A DNA stretch of 64,000 nucleotides from Bondarzewia mesenterica. Taxonomy: Eukaryota > Basidiomycota > Agaricomycetes > Russulales > Bondarzewiaceae. The position numbers and the translations under genes are program-made. Below are positions 20,979-31,344 of this stretch, one piece after another; within the stretch, counting starts at the first letter, position 1; every line of letters starts with the position of its first letter. The notes under the pieces are model-generated. The model had not been told where the DNA came from. It did not search any database and worked only from the letters and a program-made list of their open reading frames with translations. The DNA lies in contig SGPL01000080.1 of assembly GCA_004802705.1 (NCBI GenBank), positions 1 through 64,000 of the forward strand. The letters run 5' to 3'.

Positions 20979-22017
20979 TTACTGGTTCTTTCTCTCCTGT
21001 GCGTTGAACCCTTTCGGTGCTTCAACGTGTAGAGGCGACTGGATGCTGGCGAGCGCCGACACGCCGAAAAAGACGACGGGAAGAAGGATGAAAAAGACAA
21101 CGAGAAGGGAGGTGATGAGTGCGGGCGTGAGGAGCTGATAGCGCTTGAGGATGCCGCCTTCGGGGAGTGTGCTGTTGCCAGGCTGTTGTAATGCCCCGAA
21201 TGCGGACCCAACGGCAGGCTCGGATTGACGGCGGGCGTATGCAGAGTGCGAGGGCGAACCGGTAAAGATGACGAGGTATTTTGGGAACGTGGACTCGACG
21301 GACTCGAGCTCTTTGACAAGGCGCGACTCTGTTTTGATGAGGGGAGAGAAAGCGCAGAGTTAGAGGATGCGGATGGGAGAAGAGTTGTTCAACGTGCCGT
21401 AGTCCGCCATGACACTCTTGCGTTGGCTAGCGGAGCCATCAAGGCCCATCATTGACATGCACATAACGTGCTTGTTACCCCGCTCTGCGCTCGTCCCGCC
21501 CTGGCCTGGCATGAAGCTGAGGATGCGGGAGCCGCAGCGGGTCGAGACGCTGTCCGCGAAGTCGTGAATGGACGAGTCGGTGGTGTGACGGACGTAAGGG
21601 AGTTGAATGGAAGATGGTGAGCGGGATATGAGAGTGGTGAGAGGAGAGGAAGGCGAGAGCGCTCGGAGGTCGGAGGCGTGCAACTGGTATGATGTTAGTG
21701 TGTTCCATTACATATGTGTTAATCTAGTCAGAGAAGTGCTCACCCCCGGTTGATCAACCAGAACTATCGCATCGTTGTCGCAAATATCGCCGGTCGAAAG
21801 AATGCTCTCGAATATGACATTTGAATCGGATCCAGCGGGCGAATGCACGGATGAGAGTACGTCCAGAGATTTCGACCTGAAATCGTGTTAGCACAGGCCA
21901 GGTTGCTTGAGGTTTGGATACCAACTTATGAGAGGACCAAGCTACAACCGGGAACGTATCGGAGAAAGCAAAAGTGAGAGGAAGGAGGAATGCGAGAGTT
22001 AGGATACGACCGGCCAT
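20979..22017 (-). CDS. BIG1: BIG1-like ER membrane protein (V-ATPase accessory / Ac45-VOA1 type)
   Basis: Type I membrane protein of the secretory pathway, similar to fungal BIG1 (needed for beta-1,6-glucan and wall synthesis in yeast) and distantly to V-ATPase accessory VOA1/Ac45. Exons: 22017-21926, 21876-21744, 21683-21398 and 21328-20979; 286 aa. Signal peptide MAGRILTLAFLLPLTFA is followed by FSDTFPVVAWSSHK, a family hallmark. The lumenal part has DICDNDAIVLVDQPG and LHASDLRALSPSSPL. LLTPALITSLLVVFFILLPV near residue 245 is the transmembrane helix, with a short cytosolic tail ending AQERKNQ. The third intron must use a GC donor (21397, GCACGT) to give MADYESRLVKELE; no GT donor nearby gives the right phase. 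The specific name BIG1 is a family-level call. Confidence 0.75.
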
Positions 22018-22665
22018 GGTCAAAGGCAGTGAGCGTAACAGGTTTACTTACCGTGCAGTTGGTGGCGCGTCGACCGGAAATGATTTCCAACTCCGCGCAC
22101 ATCGCTCCGGCAATTCACAATTATGCATCTATGCACTCCGGTGAAGTCGAAAGTTGCAGGATTGGCACAATTGAACGCGGATCGCGTTTAATATTCCCTT
22201 CAACAGAGTACAAAAAGACCAGGAAGATACACGAGAATGCAGCTGTAGTCGTACAATAGATAATAACAACATTCCACGGAGTAATGCAGTGGCTGTAAAG
22301 CAACAGTTGCTCTAAGCGCAAATCCATTCCAGATGTCAAAAAAACTGCCAGTTTACACAGGCCGTGATAGATAGTACAGCAAGCGAACAGAATGTGAGGT
22401 GAAGGGAATGCACAAATAATGATTTAACAGCAGTGAATGAACCCACCACGGAGGAGTGTATCTGTAGCTCTGAATGCTGCATACCGTCTTCCCATCCCCG
22501 ATTTTCTTCGGCGCGTGCCATTCCATTCCGACTCCAGGCCTACGAGAATACATCCGCACCACCTCCGAGATAGATACCTGTGCAGCGTCAACGTTGAATT
22601 CGATCATCCAGTCTGCCACAAGCGTTATACTCCGACTCCTTGAGTGACCACAATCGAGAATGTCA
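22018..22665. other. Intergenic region upstream of the BIG1-like gene
   Basis: Promoter region of the BIG1-like gene and 3' region of the following minus-strand gene. No conserved motif or coding frame recognised. Confidence 0.5.
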
Positions 22666-23862
22666 CTAGTACGCCACAGCAATCATGCTGTCACGGTCGT
22701 CGTCATCAATTGATGACAGCGTGAAGGAAGTGTGAGCGAACGTGAAATACGCTGCGCGATCCCTGATATCTGCCAAATCCAACTGCTGTGAGTCGACGGG
22801 CCACGCATGTGGTTTCAGCAAGGCGGGGGACGGTGGGGTGAGCCTGGGTTCAGAACCTGAGCGCCTAGGCACGAGGTCCTCCATCTGCGTCTTCGTCTGC
22901 GGGCGCACAAGAGGAATCCCATCCACGAGAGCAAGCGAGGTGAATGATTTGTAGGGGCGCAGAGCTTCTCCCGTGGGCGTGTGAGTAACGTAGTCCACTG
23001 GTGGGATCGGGAAGCTGATGAAAGCCCATTCATCTTCCGACTCGTCGTCTGAATCCTCATCTCCATCTTCATCATGCTTCTCCTCGCTCGGCGTCTCGTC
23101 TTCTTCCGGAATATCCTCCAGTTCATCTCTCAACAGAATTTCCAACCAGCTCGCGGGTTCCGCTTCTTCGTCCAGCGTGTCGGCTAGGCGCAATGAGTAC
23201 CGCAACCCACCGCGGTCACGTGGACTATCGTCCAGCAGCGGCTCGCCCGAATGACGAGCATAACTTCCAGTTTCTCCCCCTTGACCATGCACCGACGCTC
23301 TCGAAATCCTCGAAACTCTCGACTCTCTAGAAATGATGTCGCTCCGCGACCGGCTACGACTGGTCCTGCCTACGGTCGAGCGTCCCCACGACAGACCCCT
23401 GCACACAAAATCCATAGACATGGTAGACATGACGCGCGGCCAGCCGCGCTGTTTCTCCAACTCCCTCGAGCTACAGGGATATTTGATAGGTGCGCATGAG
23501 AGCAACGTCGTCTGCGCAACGAGGGTGGCGATCGGCGACGTCATCAAAGGCACCGTCTCGGTCGAATTCGACATCGTACGGCGCGTCTTTTTCAACTCAT
23601 TGGGCAAAAGTAGCGCTCGCGGGGGTACGGATTCTCGGCATTCCGGGGGCCAACGGCCGCGCCGTGCGCGGTACAGGATGGTGGCGAACGTGCTAATCAT
23701 GAGGACGAAAATGCCAAGAAAGACGAAAATGAAGGGGAGAATGGGTCCAAGCTGTTCGTACCAGGGTGCGGCTACGGATGCAGGAGTCTGGGAAAGAGTG
23801 GGTGAAGGAGTGGCCGAGGATGGCAAGGCGATGGCGTCCGTGCTCCCTGGAGCCGGGGCCAT
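22666..23862 (-). CDS. Unrecognised single-pass membrane protein
   Basis: Intronless frame of 398 codons from ATG at 23862; the frame is open a little further upstream but only with a GTG. No family recognised. A Ser/Thr/Pro-rich N-terminus of about 35 residues precedes one strong transmembrane helix (FIFVFLGIFVLMISTFATIL, about residues 40-60). Basic residues RARRGRW follow at once, which suggests N-out, C-in topology. The cytosolic part has Arg/Ser-rich RTSRSRSRSDIISRESRVSR and an acidic run rich in Asp/Glu (about residues 255-290), then a Pro/Arg-rich end. Such layouts occur in fungal wall-sensor or signalling adaptors, but no specific role can be given. Confidence 0.7.
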   Translation of the reverse strand: MAPAPGSTDAIALPSSATPSPTLSQTPASVAAPWYEQLGPILPFIFVFLGIFVLMISTFATILYRARRGRWPPECRESVPPRALLLPNELKKTRRTMSNSTETVPLMTSPIATLVAQTTLLSCAPIKYPCSSRELEKQRGWPRVMSTMSMDFVCRGLSWGRSTVGRTSRSRSRSDIISRESRVSRISRASVHGQGGETGSYARHSGEPLLDDSPRDRGGLRYSLRLADTLDEEAEPASWLEILLRDELEDIPEEDETPSEEKHDEDGDEDSDDESEDEWAFISFPIPPVDYVTHTPTGEALRPYKSFTSLALVDGIPLVRPQTKTQMEDLVPRRSGSEPRLTPPSPALLKPHAWPVDSQQLDLADIRDRAAYFTFAHTSFTLSSIDDDDRDSMIAVAY

Positions 23863-24476
23863 GCGTGGTAAGGGCGTGCTATTGTTGCAAAGGGAGAAGG
23901 AAAGCACTCCCCAACAGATACATATTTAAGGATATCCGCAACCGAGTTGTTACAATCATCAAGACTGAATGACAGCGAGCAAGGAAGGACACGGACTGGT
24001 CGGAGGGGAAGAGTTAGAGAGCTATGCATGCATCGTAACCAAGAGCGTAGATTAGAAGTCGCACTGCGGATCTAAGCCTAGTTATGAAAGGAACTGCCTC
24101 TCACTGCGGCACCTGCCAAAAAATGATATGATACCGCTAGCTAGAAGCCATATCCTGAGTAAACATCATGTCGAGATGCAACAGAAAGAACAAACGTCAG
24201 TATTGAGGAAGGTTCAGCGAAATAATGAGGCTAAGGGGCCCTGTAAGTTTGCACAGAGAAAATTAATTTGAATGAAGTCGTCGAATGAGGTGAAGATCAC
24301 CTTGGGGGATTTTACAGTGGCATTCCTGACCACCTATGAACGATGCACGATTGGAAGACAGCAATCCTTACAGCTCAGTTTAAGTCTGAGTGGTCTGACA
24401 CATGAGCGAATACCGCAGCCGATGGCTGTGATGTTGCCATTACGGAGGTTAATCGCTGCTGCGACATCTGCACGCC
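23863..24476. other. Intergenic region
   Basis: Between two minus-strand genes. Contains the promoter of the membrane-protein gene; nothing else recognised. Confidence 0.5.
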
Positions 24477-26258
24477 CTAATTCCAATCACATGCCAAGGC
24501 AAAGTCGTCAGAATTCGGTGACCAATTGATGACCTGGATACTGAAGCGACTTGCCTTGAGAAATTGCTCTCGGTCCCAGTGCTCTGTGACATAATCTAAA
24601 TCCTCACGAGGCATCCACCACTCCAGGAACATAAAGAAGAGACAGTCGACGATAAGAATAATAGTGAATATGGGGCCAGCGAAAGGACCCAGCGAACGAG
24701 TCCTAACCGACAGACGAAAAAGCAGTGTTAGAACGCGTGAAGGTAAGAAAGATCCGCTCGAACAATGCAGTAATGTTAGATACTTGCCGTTTTATCCTCT
24801 CCCACAGATCATGGGATTCGGAATTCATGACATTTTGATAGACAACCTCGGTTCGCTGGGCCACCTCCGACCAATCGTAGAAACCCTTAATGCGTTCATG
24901 AGCGAGATGGGGATCGTGTTCGCCTCGTGAGACGATTCTGATAGCTTCGGACATGGCTTCGAAAACATCTGTAAATTTAGCAAGTTAAAGATCTCGAGTT
25001 TCGATACTGTTGATGGCAAAGGCAAACCGTCTTCAGTGGGGTTCGCGAATGAAATCATATCCTCTGGCAGAATCTCTGGGACCCCGCCCACCTTCGTCGA
25101 AACTACGTACAGGCCTGCACATGCAGCCTCAAGGATAGCGATACCGAACGATTCCGTGAGTGAAGTATTGAGGAATATAGACCCCTGGATAAGAACCTGG
25201 GCAGCCGACGATGCATTAGTAGATGCACAGACTCATGGGCAGGTGCTCACATTCCGGACATCACGGTGCCGCACTGGGCCAAGAAGTTCAATCCTGTCTT
25301 GCAGCATATGCTTTTCCCGCATTTGTAAAAGGTCGATCATCTTCGGCCCATCTCCGCCTGCAAGCGTTTGAGCTACAGCATATAGGTGGTAACAGGTAAT
25401 GTGACATACCCACGACAAATCGAGCGTTCGGAAAGGCTGCACAAATTCGAGGGGCTGTCGCCACCAGTAAATCGATCCCTTTGCGATACGCCAAGCGGGA
25501 GACAACTACGATCGTGACTATTTTATCCGTGAACTTTGACATACTGGATAGGACAGCAGCGAGTCTACGTACTTGTTTCTGATGCAAGAGGATGGGCAGC
25601 AGGCTGGAATTGATTGGGGACAATAGCATTGGGTATGACATGCACGCACTGGGGACGTAGGTTCGCCCTTAACACTGTGTTTTCACGTCTACAACAGATA
25701 TTTTGAATGAATGACAAGGATAGATGCCAGAGGGCAGTGTAGTTTACCCTGTGTGGGAAACACATATAGCAGCATCAACGCTCCTCAAAGTCGCTTCCAG
25801 TAATTTGTTGGTTAGTATGCTTGCAGCATCGGCGAAGCCGAATAGACTGTGGTCCGTGAACACCGTTCGCACGCCCATCAGATGTGCGTGAAGGATGCCT
25901 TCATGACCGAGCGAGGACAAGCTCGCATGAGCATGGATGAGGGTAATATGCTCGCGGAGAACGATGGTGCGGAAGTATGGCAGGAACGTGAAAAAGTTTG
26001 GGAGAGTGGCGGATGAGACAAGTGTCGGGAATGGGATGTAGTACACTTTGAGAGATGGTAACAGCCAGCGGATACCTACGCGGTCTGGCGGATGGCTATG
26101 TGTGATAACAATCACCTATACAAAGAATGAATAAGTAGTGCCAGTAAGTCCATGACGAATTGAGTACCTTATGCCCTCTGCGGATGAGATTGGCACTGAG
26201 CATGTAGATGTGGTTCTCCACGCCTCCAACATTTGGATGGAAAAAGTCACATATCATC
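24477..26258 (-). CDS. GPI3: PIG-A/GPI3: UDP-GlcNAc:phosphatidylinositol GlcNAc-transferase catalytic subunit
   Basis: Catalytic subunit of the first step of GPI-anchor synthesis, at the cytosolic face of the ER. Exons: 26258-26168, 26115-25748, 25688-25573, 25517-25410, 25357-25251, 25196-25028, 24968-24788 and 24702-24477; 455 codons from ATG 26255-26257 close in phase. Diagnostic stretches: [93 protein letters not shown] and the GT4 EX7E motif in [12 protein letters not shown]. The C-terminal membrane segment [20 protein letters not shown] is followed by [13 protein letters not shown]. An intron ending at 24703 uses a GC donor (GCAAGT at 24787-24782). An extra 5' exon is likely, because an acceptor precedes the ATG and homologues start a few residues earlier; the last ~20 residues are also uncertain. 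Confidence 0.92.
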
Positions 26259-26739
26259 CTGCTCAAAAATCATTCAACCTTTTCTCCAACTTGGCAAGGC
26301 AACAAGCGCACGCAATGGATATAGACTCCATTTTTTCATATTTGTTTTGTGACTCTGATGCCGAAAGGAACGTCGACGGTGCTGCCAGGGAGGGTCGGAA
26401 ATGACCTCCACTCAGAGTCAAGGAAACTGTGGCCAAGATGTTGTACACACGCGCAAACAAAAGTGCTGTTCGTCAATTCAGCTTATAATATCTCACTGAC
26501 ATTGAGAGTCTTCGTGAAGTCGTAAAAAAACAAGTAAGTCACCTACTTACTCCTAAGCAGAGTGCGGTATCGCAAGCAAGGTCACAACCGGCGTAGTCGG
26601 CACTTCCACTGCATGCTTGCTGCAATGATGACTGCGTACGTAATCGAAAGGATGTTATTTCCGCAATGAGTCTGTCTCAGGCCTCAGGCTGGGCCACCAT
26701 AAGTACTCTGGATGTTGCTCCACGTCTTTGTACTGGACC
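26259..26739. other. Divergent intergenic region (PIG-A / lipase)
   Basis: Contains the promoters of both genes and possibly a short first exon of the PIG-A gene, which I could not place. No TATA box seen. Confidence 0.45.
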
Positions 26740-29383
26740 ATGAACACCCTCCTCGACAAGTACGGTCGTCTATCCGTTGATGTCGCGTCCGCTGCTACTT
26801 CTATAGGCTTTGCTGCCGCTAAGGCAGGAACAAAGCTTGGGGTGAGTTTCGCAGTATCCTCCTGAAATTCACGTGCGGTCTGACTTCAATGTCATCACTT
26901 TGCAGTTTGGCATCACAAGAGGCATTGCGGCCACCGCTGCTGGTGTAACTGGCTCCGCTGTTGATTATGCTCTCTTTGGCGGAAAACTTGGGACAGGTGT
27001 CGCGTTCGGCAACGCAGTCTCGTCCGTTATCACCGCCGTAGAACGGCTTACGCTGCTCCCAATTTTGTTCGGCGAAAGCCTCACCTCCGCATCTATCGTT
27101 GCTGCGTACGGTTCCATCAACTCTCTCCTTGCCATCTTTCCCGACAGCGACGAGGCATCGTTCTCGCTTGCTTCTTTCATCACCCTCGTCCGTCGGGAAT
27201 GGAACGACCCCGTATTTCGCGAACACCTGCCGGAGGAGAGGTATAGCGTGACAGAGGTCGCAAAGGCGTTGGTTGCTTGGGGCGCGCTGCAGGGAGTCAC
27301 GCATGATTGGCAGGCCAACAAGTGGATGAAGCATTTGCAAGAAATACCCTTTCACGACGAGGCAGAAGTGGACAGATCCCGCAAACGGACGGAGTCTCGT
27401 GTCAGTATAACTGCTGACGTCATTTTCCCCGGGAACAAGGGACAAATTATTACAGCAGACATTATAGAGGTCGACACCAACATGCCTGCACCTCAGCTTA
27501 GATCGAAGGCTCGTGCACGACCCACCAAATCCCCTGCCATGAAGCCACTCCGGGTGTCTAACAAGGAACTCAAACATACCCTCCGCCGACTGTCAAAGAT
27601 GGTGCTTGCTGGGTATGGCGGCGCATCTTTACTCTTCTTTGGTGTATCTCCAACCCCAGATCACGCACCGTCTTCTGCACCCAAGGATGCGATCAATGCA
27701 CATTCAAGTGGGGAGGAAGCAACTCTTGCTCACGCGATTGATGCATCTGAATTCGAGGCAGCCAAAACTTCTCCTCACTCATCATCGACTGCTCCTGCTT
27801 CCGGGCCCACGAAGGTACAGGCACCAGCTCCATATTCTTGGTGGAACCTTCTTCTCGGACGACACGACCATGACATCTTCATGGGTTCTGCTAGCCCTCC
27901 TGGCGAGTTGTCATCTCGACCCATTACAGCCGTCATTGGGGATGAGAATCACATGCCGCGCTTCTGGGTCCTCACGGACCATGCGCGACGCCAAATTGTC
28001 CTCGTCTTCCGAGGGACGATGTCCCTGAACGAGCTCGCGGTGGACTTGACCTGTGAACCAGAAGAGTTTGAGGTCGCCACGACCTCAGGATACGAGCCCG
28101 AGGAAGAATACATGCCACAGAGAGAACAGGAAGGCGAGGGGATGCCCGGCGGGCTGCCATTCCCCACTGTGAATATGCAAATGCCGCCGCCAAGTCCGTA
28201 CTCGAGCTGGAGGAGTAGCAAGGGGAGGGCTTCGTCTTTCATGTCGGTCGCGAGCTTTGCTTCGGCGGGGCAGCCGCGGTATTATGTGCATTCGGGCATG
28301 CTGAAAATGGCGAGGGCCATGGGGGAGAAAGGCAAACCTGTGCATGTAGCGGTGCGTGATGCATTGCGGAGGAATAAAGGCTTCGGTAAGCCCATCCAAC
28401 ATTGATTGTTGCAGTCCCAGCTGACCATTTTCCGCGAACGGAAATTAACGATAGAGCTCGTGATGTGTGGGCATAGTCTTGGATCCGGTGTCGCAGCACT
28501 TTTAGGACTGGTGATTATCATTCCCTCATCATGTCAGGAAACTTGATCAATATCTCCTTTCGTTTCTCAGATGTGGGCAGATCCGAAGACATGTTTGACC
28601 GTCCGTTCAAGTGGTCTTCCGATTGGTAGACGAGTCTCGGTATATTGCTTTGCACCACCGTACGCCTTGACATCCTTTCACAAGAGACTACAGTCTTTCT
28701 GACAAGTTTCCCCTAGATGTCTCACTGATCCTCATCTCGGCGCTCTCGCCTCAAACCTCGTGACATCTTTCGTTTATTCACATGACGTGGTATCGCGTCT
28801 ATCGTTAGGTTCAATACGAGACATGAACCGCGCGGCAGTATGGTTATGTGACGCGAACGCGAACGCTGGTGCAAAGGGGAACGGTAGAGAGGAGGGGTAT
28901 GCGGCCGTAACGAAGAGGGCATTAAAGTGGAAGACCGGATTCGGGAGTCCTGAGGATCCATTCTGGGTGAGCATCGCTCATTTTCTGTTCACTTTGGTAT
29001 CCAATGAACATTTGCTAATGTTCTTTACACAGTTCCTAGCCACTCGCAAGACGCTCGAAGCGAATATGACGATGACGAACATGTACCCCCCGGGACGAGT
29101 ATTGTGGGCCGTACGCAACGATGATTTTGAGGTTGCTGTTCCACCAAGTGGGGATGCGAAGTATAGCCCGAATTTTACCTATCAGAGCCAGGACAAAGAC
29201 CGTTTGCGTTTATTTGAAGTGCTGGATACTGAGAAGGTGTTTTCACAGATCGTGTTTGCGCGGGACATGCTCAGGTGTGTCTATATCACATTCTTGCCGT
29301 TGTAGCAGTCATATGCTAACACATCTGTACTTAGTTCCCATTTACCACACCAATATGACAAAGTGCTAGAAGAACTGTTGTAG
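26740..29383 (+). CDS. Class-3 lipase, sn1-specific diacylglycerol-lipase type
   Basis: Alpha/beta-hydrolase of the lipase class 3 family, of the type annotated as sn1-specific diacylglycerol lipase. Exons: 26740-26841, 26906-28385, 28455-28510, 28571-28659, 28717-28966, 29033-29274 and 29335-29383; 755 aa, all phases closing. The N-terminal region (about 1-90) is Ala/Gly-rich and hydrophobic. The core begins at ITAVIGDENHMPRFWVLTDH, with the oxyanion region IVLVFRGTMSLNELAVDL. The nucleophile motif ELVMCGHSLGSGVAALLGL is formed across splice sites. DPHLGALASNLVTSFVYSHDVVSRLS carries the likely catalytic Asp, and SSHLPHQYDKVL near the end carries the likely His. A long Pro/Ser/Glu-rich insert (about 395-480) sits between the FRGT and GHSLG regions. 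Acts on acylglycerols; substrate and membrane location are inferred. Confidence 0.9.
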
Positions 29384-29619
29384 AAAGTCTGCACTCTACT
29401 TATATCTGTCGCAGTGCGTCATTCATTTTGTGCATATGCACGCGGACCTTTGCACGCTGTAATACCTTTCGGAGACGTATCATATGCCTGTTCGTACACT
29501 TTGTATAACATACCATAATACAGACTGTAGCGGTAACCGTGTCTCATCGAGAACAATCATAGAAAAGGTGAAAAATGAACAGGAGAACAAAATATGAAGG
29601 AACGAAAACTAGATCTTGA
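29384..29619. terminator. Convergent 3' region (lipase / SPT4)
   Basis: Short convergent spacer that must hold the 3' ends of both transcripts. No single clear AATAAA site stands out. Confidence 0.35.
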
Positions 29620-30156
29620 TCAGTCCTGGTCCGTCTGATCGCGGGGTCGGTACTTGATTCCTCGACTCTCCAGCTCTGCCTCGACGTCTTCGGGTACGCG
29701 GCCCTTGACGCGCACTGCGTATATCCCACGCACATATTTTGCTGAGAAGAAGAAAACGCGAAAGTGAAGGGGGAACAAGATGCAGTCAGCTCGATAGGAG
29801 GATAAAGAGTTAAGGAAGCGGAACGCACACAGTCGCTGCCATCTTGAGACCCAGCTCGTCTCGGGGTCGATGATGGCAATGATGCCGTCGAAGTATGTCG
29901 TTGTGCAAACCTGGATGCGGTCTGGCGATCCCTTCATCTACGACGTAGCAATGCAAGATAAAGAGTTAAAGACGGGTTCGACAGTCAGGGGGCGTTACAT
30001 GAGGAGGCGAACCTGCATGACTTCTTCGCAGTTGGGGCAGCCCATCCGGCGGAAGTCGAGGGGTGTCTGGACGATTGAGCAGAGGAGACATGCGCGCAGC
30101 TGGCGTGCGCGCGCTTGTGGTGGGATCGCCGCTGCGTTGGGGGGGTTGTTGGACAT
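29620..30156 (-). CDS. SPT4: Transcription elongation factor SPT4
   Basis: Zinc-finger partner of SPT5 in the DSIF complex, acting on elongating RNA polymerase II. Exons: 30156-30013, 29937-29829 and 29741-29620; 124 aa, the normal length. The zinc ligands are RACLLCSIVQ and MGCPNCEEVM (two CxxC pairs). Conserved middle: IQVCTTTYFDGIIAIIDPE and SWVSRWQRL. The end reads KYVRGIYAVRVKGRVPE and IKYRPRDQTDQD. The start is the only ATG giving the short disordered leader MSNNPPNAAAIPPQA. A telobox-like motif lies about 155 bp upstream. No abnormality. Confidence 0.96.
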
Positions 30157-31344
30157 CGTCAAGTTGTTGTGATAGATTTTGTGTCTAGCGGAGCTCTGGG
30201 TCGATTAAATGAGAGCTGTGAGGTGAGTGGATGAATTCGAGCAAGGTTCGAGTAGTCTACTTGCTTGTGTGGGGCCGGGTTCGGAGACGCCATTCAGCTT
30301 ATGCATTACACCTAACCCTAACCTTAGGCTCGGACCGCGCGGCGGCGGCGCCCACCGCAGTGCAAACCATCATCAGTATCACTATACAGAACTTAGTCTT
30401 ATTATCCACCATCTCAAGTTCCCAGCTCACTGCCATTCGATGCAGATATCGATGATGATGTTTAGGGACGTGAGAAGAGAGAGGAACTATGTTCTCTGGT
30501 TTGCTGGCATATCTCGAGCAGGTACTTAACGTTAGTTTTGGGTCGGTGATTTATGACTTGAAGTCATTGTAATCGCTCAATAATTTTCCCTCATCATTAG
30601 ATAATGCTATAAATGCTTTAGGGGCGCAGATTAAAGCAAGATGGTAGGCTTTTCAGCGTCCATTGTCTGTATTTTTCGCGGCCTCCAGTTCCTCACAGAC
30701 AGCCCAAGATCGCTGCGTGCAGCCCCCTCGTTCTTAATGCCCAACAAGTTCAGGCAGCTGAGCTGGTCAAACATCAAGATTCAGAAGATCCTTTATGCCC
30801 AAGTACAGAGCTTTGAAAGTCGTTGGCCACACAAGTACCGATTGCCGACTGGGTCGTGCGTAAATGAATCCATCGAAGCTCGTAAGGCTGCTAAAGACTT
30901 ATCATGGCTCCGTGTGCAAAGTGCGAACTTCCTTTTTTAAGCTCTCTATGTCCGGTGGCTCCCCTTTTATGTGGCATGCAAACGTCACGGCGACCTTGCT
31001 TTCTCCCTTCGTCGGACACGTTTCTCAGCGGCATGAGTAACAAGTACGGATTTGGCTCTCGGTGCGACTACTTACATGAGAGTCATTGATTCTTCACAAA
31101 TGCGTTAATGAATCCAGAATCCAAAGTGTTTCCGGCATGGAAGAGCAGGTGGTCATGCCGCGTTCCATCAGGCAGGCTTTATGTAGGTTTGTATGTGTGC
31201 AGTCGTGGTGCGTCCGTCCACTCGACAAAAGGTATTTACATCTTCATTGCGGATGAGTCGCATATACCACCATAGTCGAAGAATACGTTTCTATAAGAAC
31301 ATTGCACCCACAGAAATCGACGAAGTTCATGACAGTCACCCTCA
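30157..31344. other. 1.2-kb divergent intergenic region
   Basis: Separates SPT4 from the first P450. A 99-codon frame (30641-30940, +) shows no recognisable protein. Promoter elements for both genes are expected here; only the telobox-like motif was noticed. Confidence 0.45.
30311..30323. promoter_or_regulatory. Telobox-like motif upstream of SPT4
   Basis: CCTAACCCTAACC, about two units of the fungal telomere repeat, at about -155 to -167 from the SPT4 ATG. Such boxes occur in promoters of growth-related fungal genes; it could be chance. Confidence 0.35.

Noticed and set aside
30311..30323. Interstitial telomere or chromosome-fusion scar
   Set aside because: Only about two telomere units are present, which is too few; a promoter box or chance is more likely.
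30641..30940. 99-codon frame between SPT4 and the first P450
   Set aside because: No homology-like motifs, no splice support and ordinary intergenic composition.
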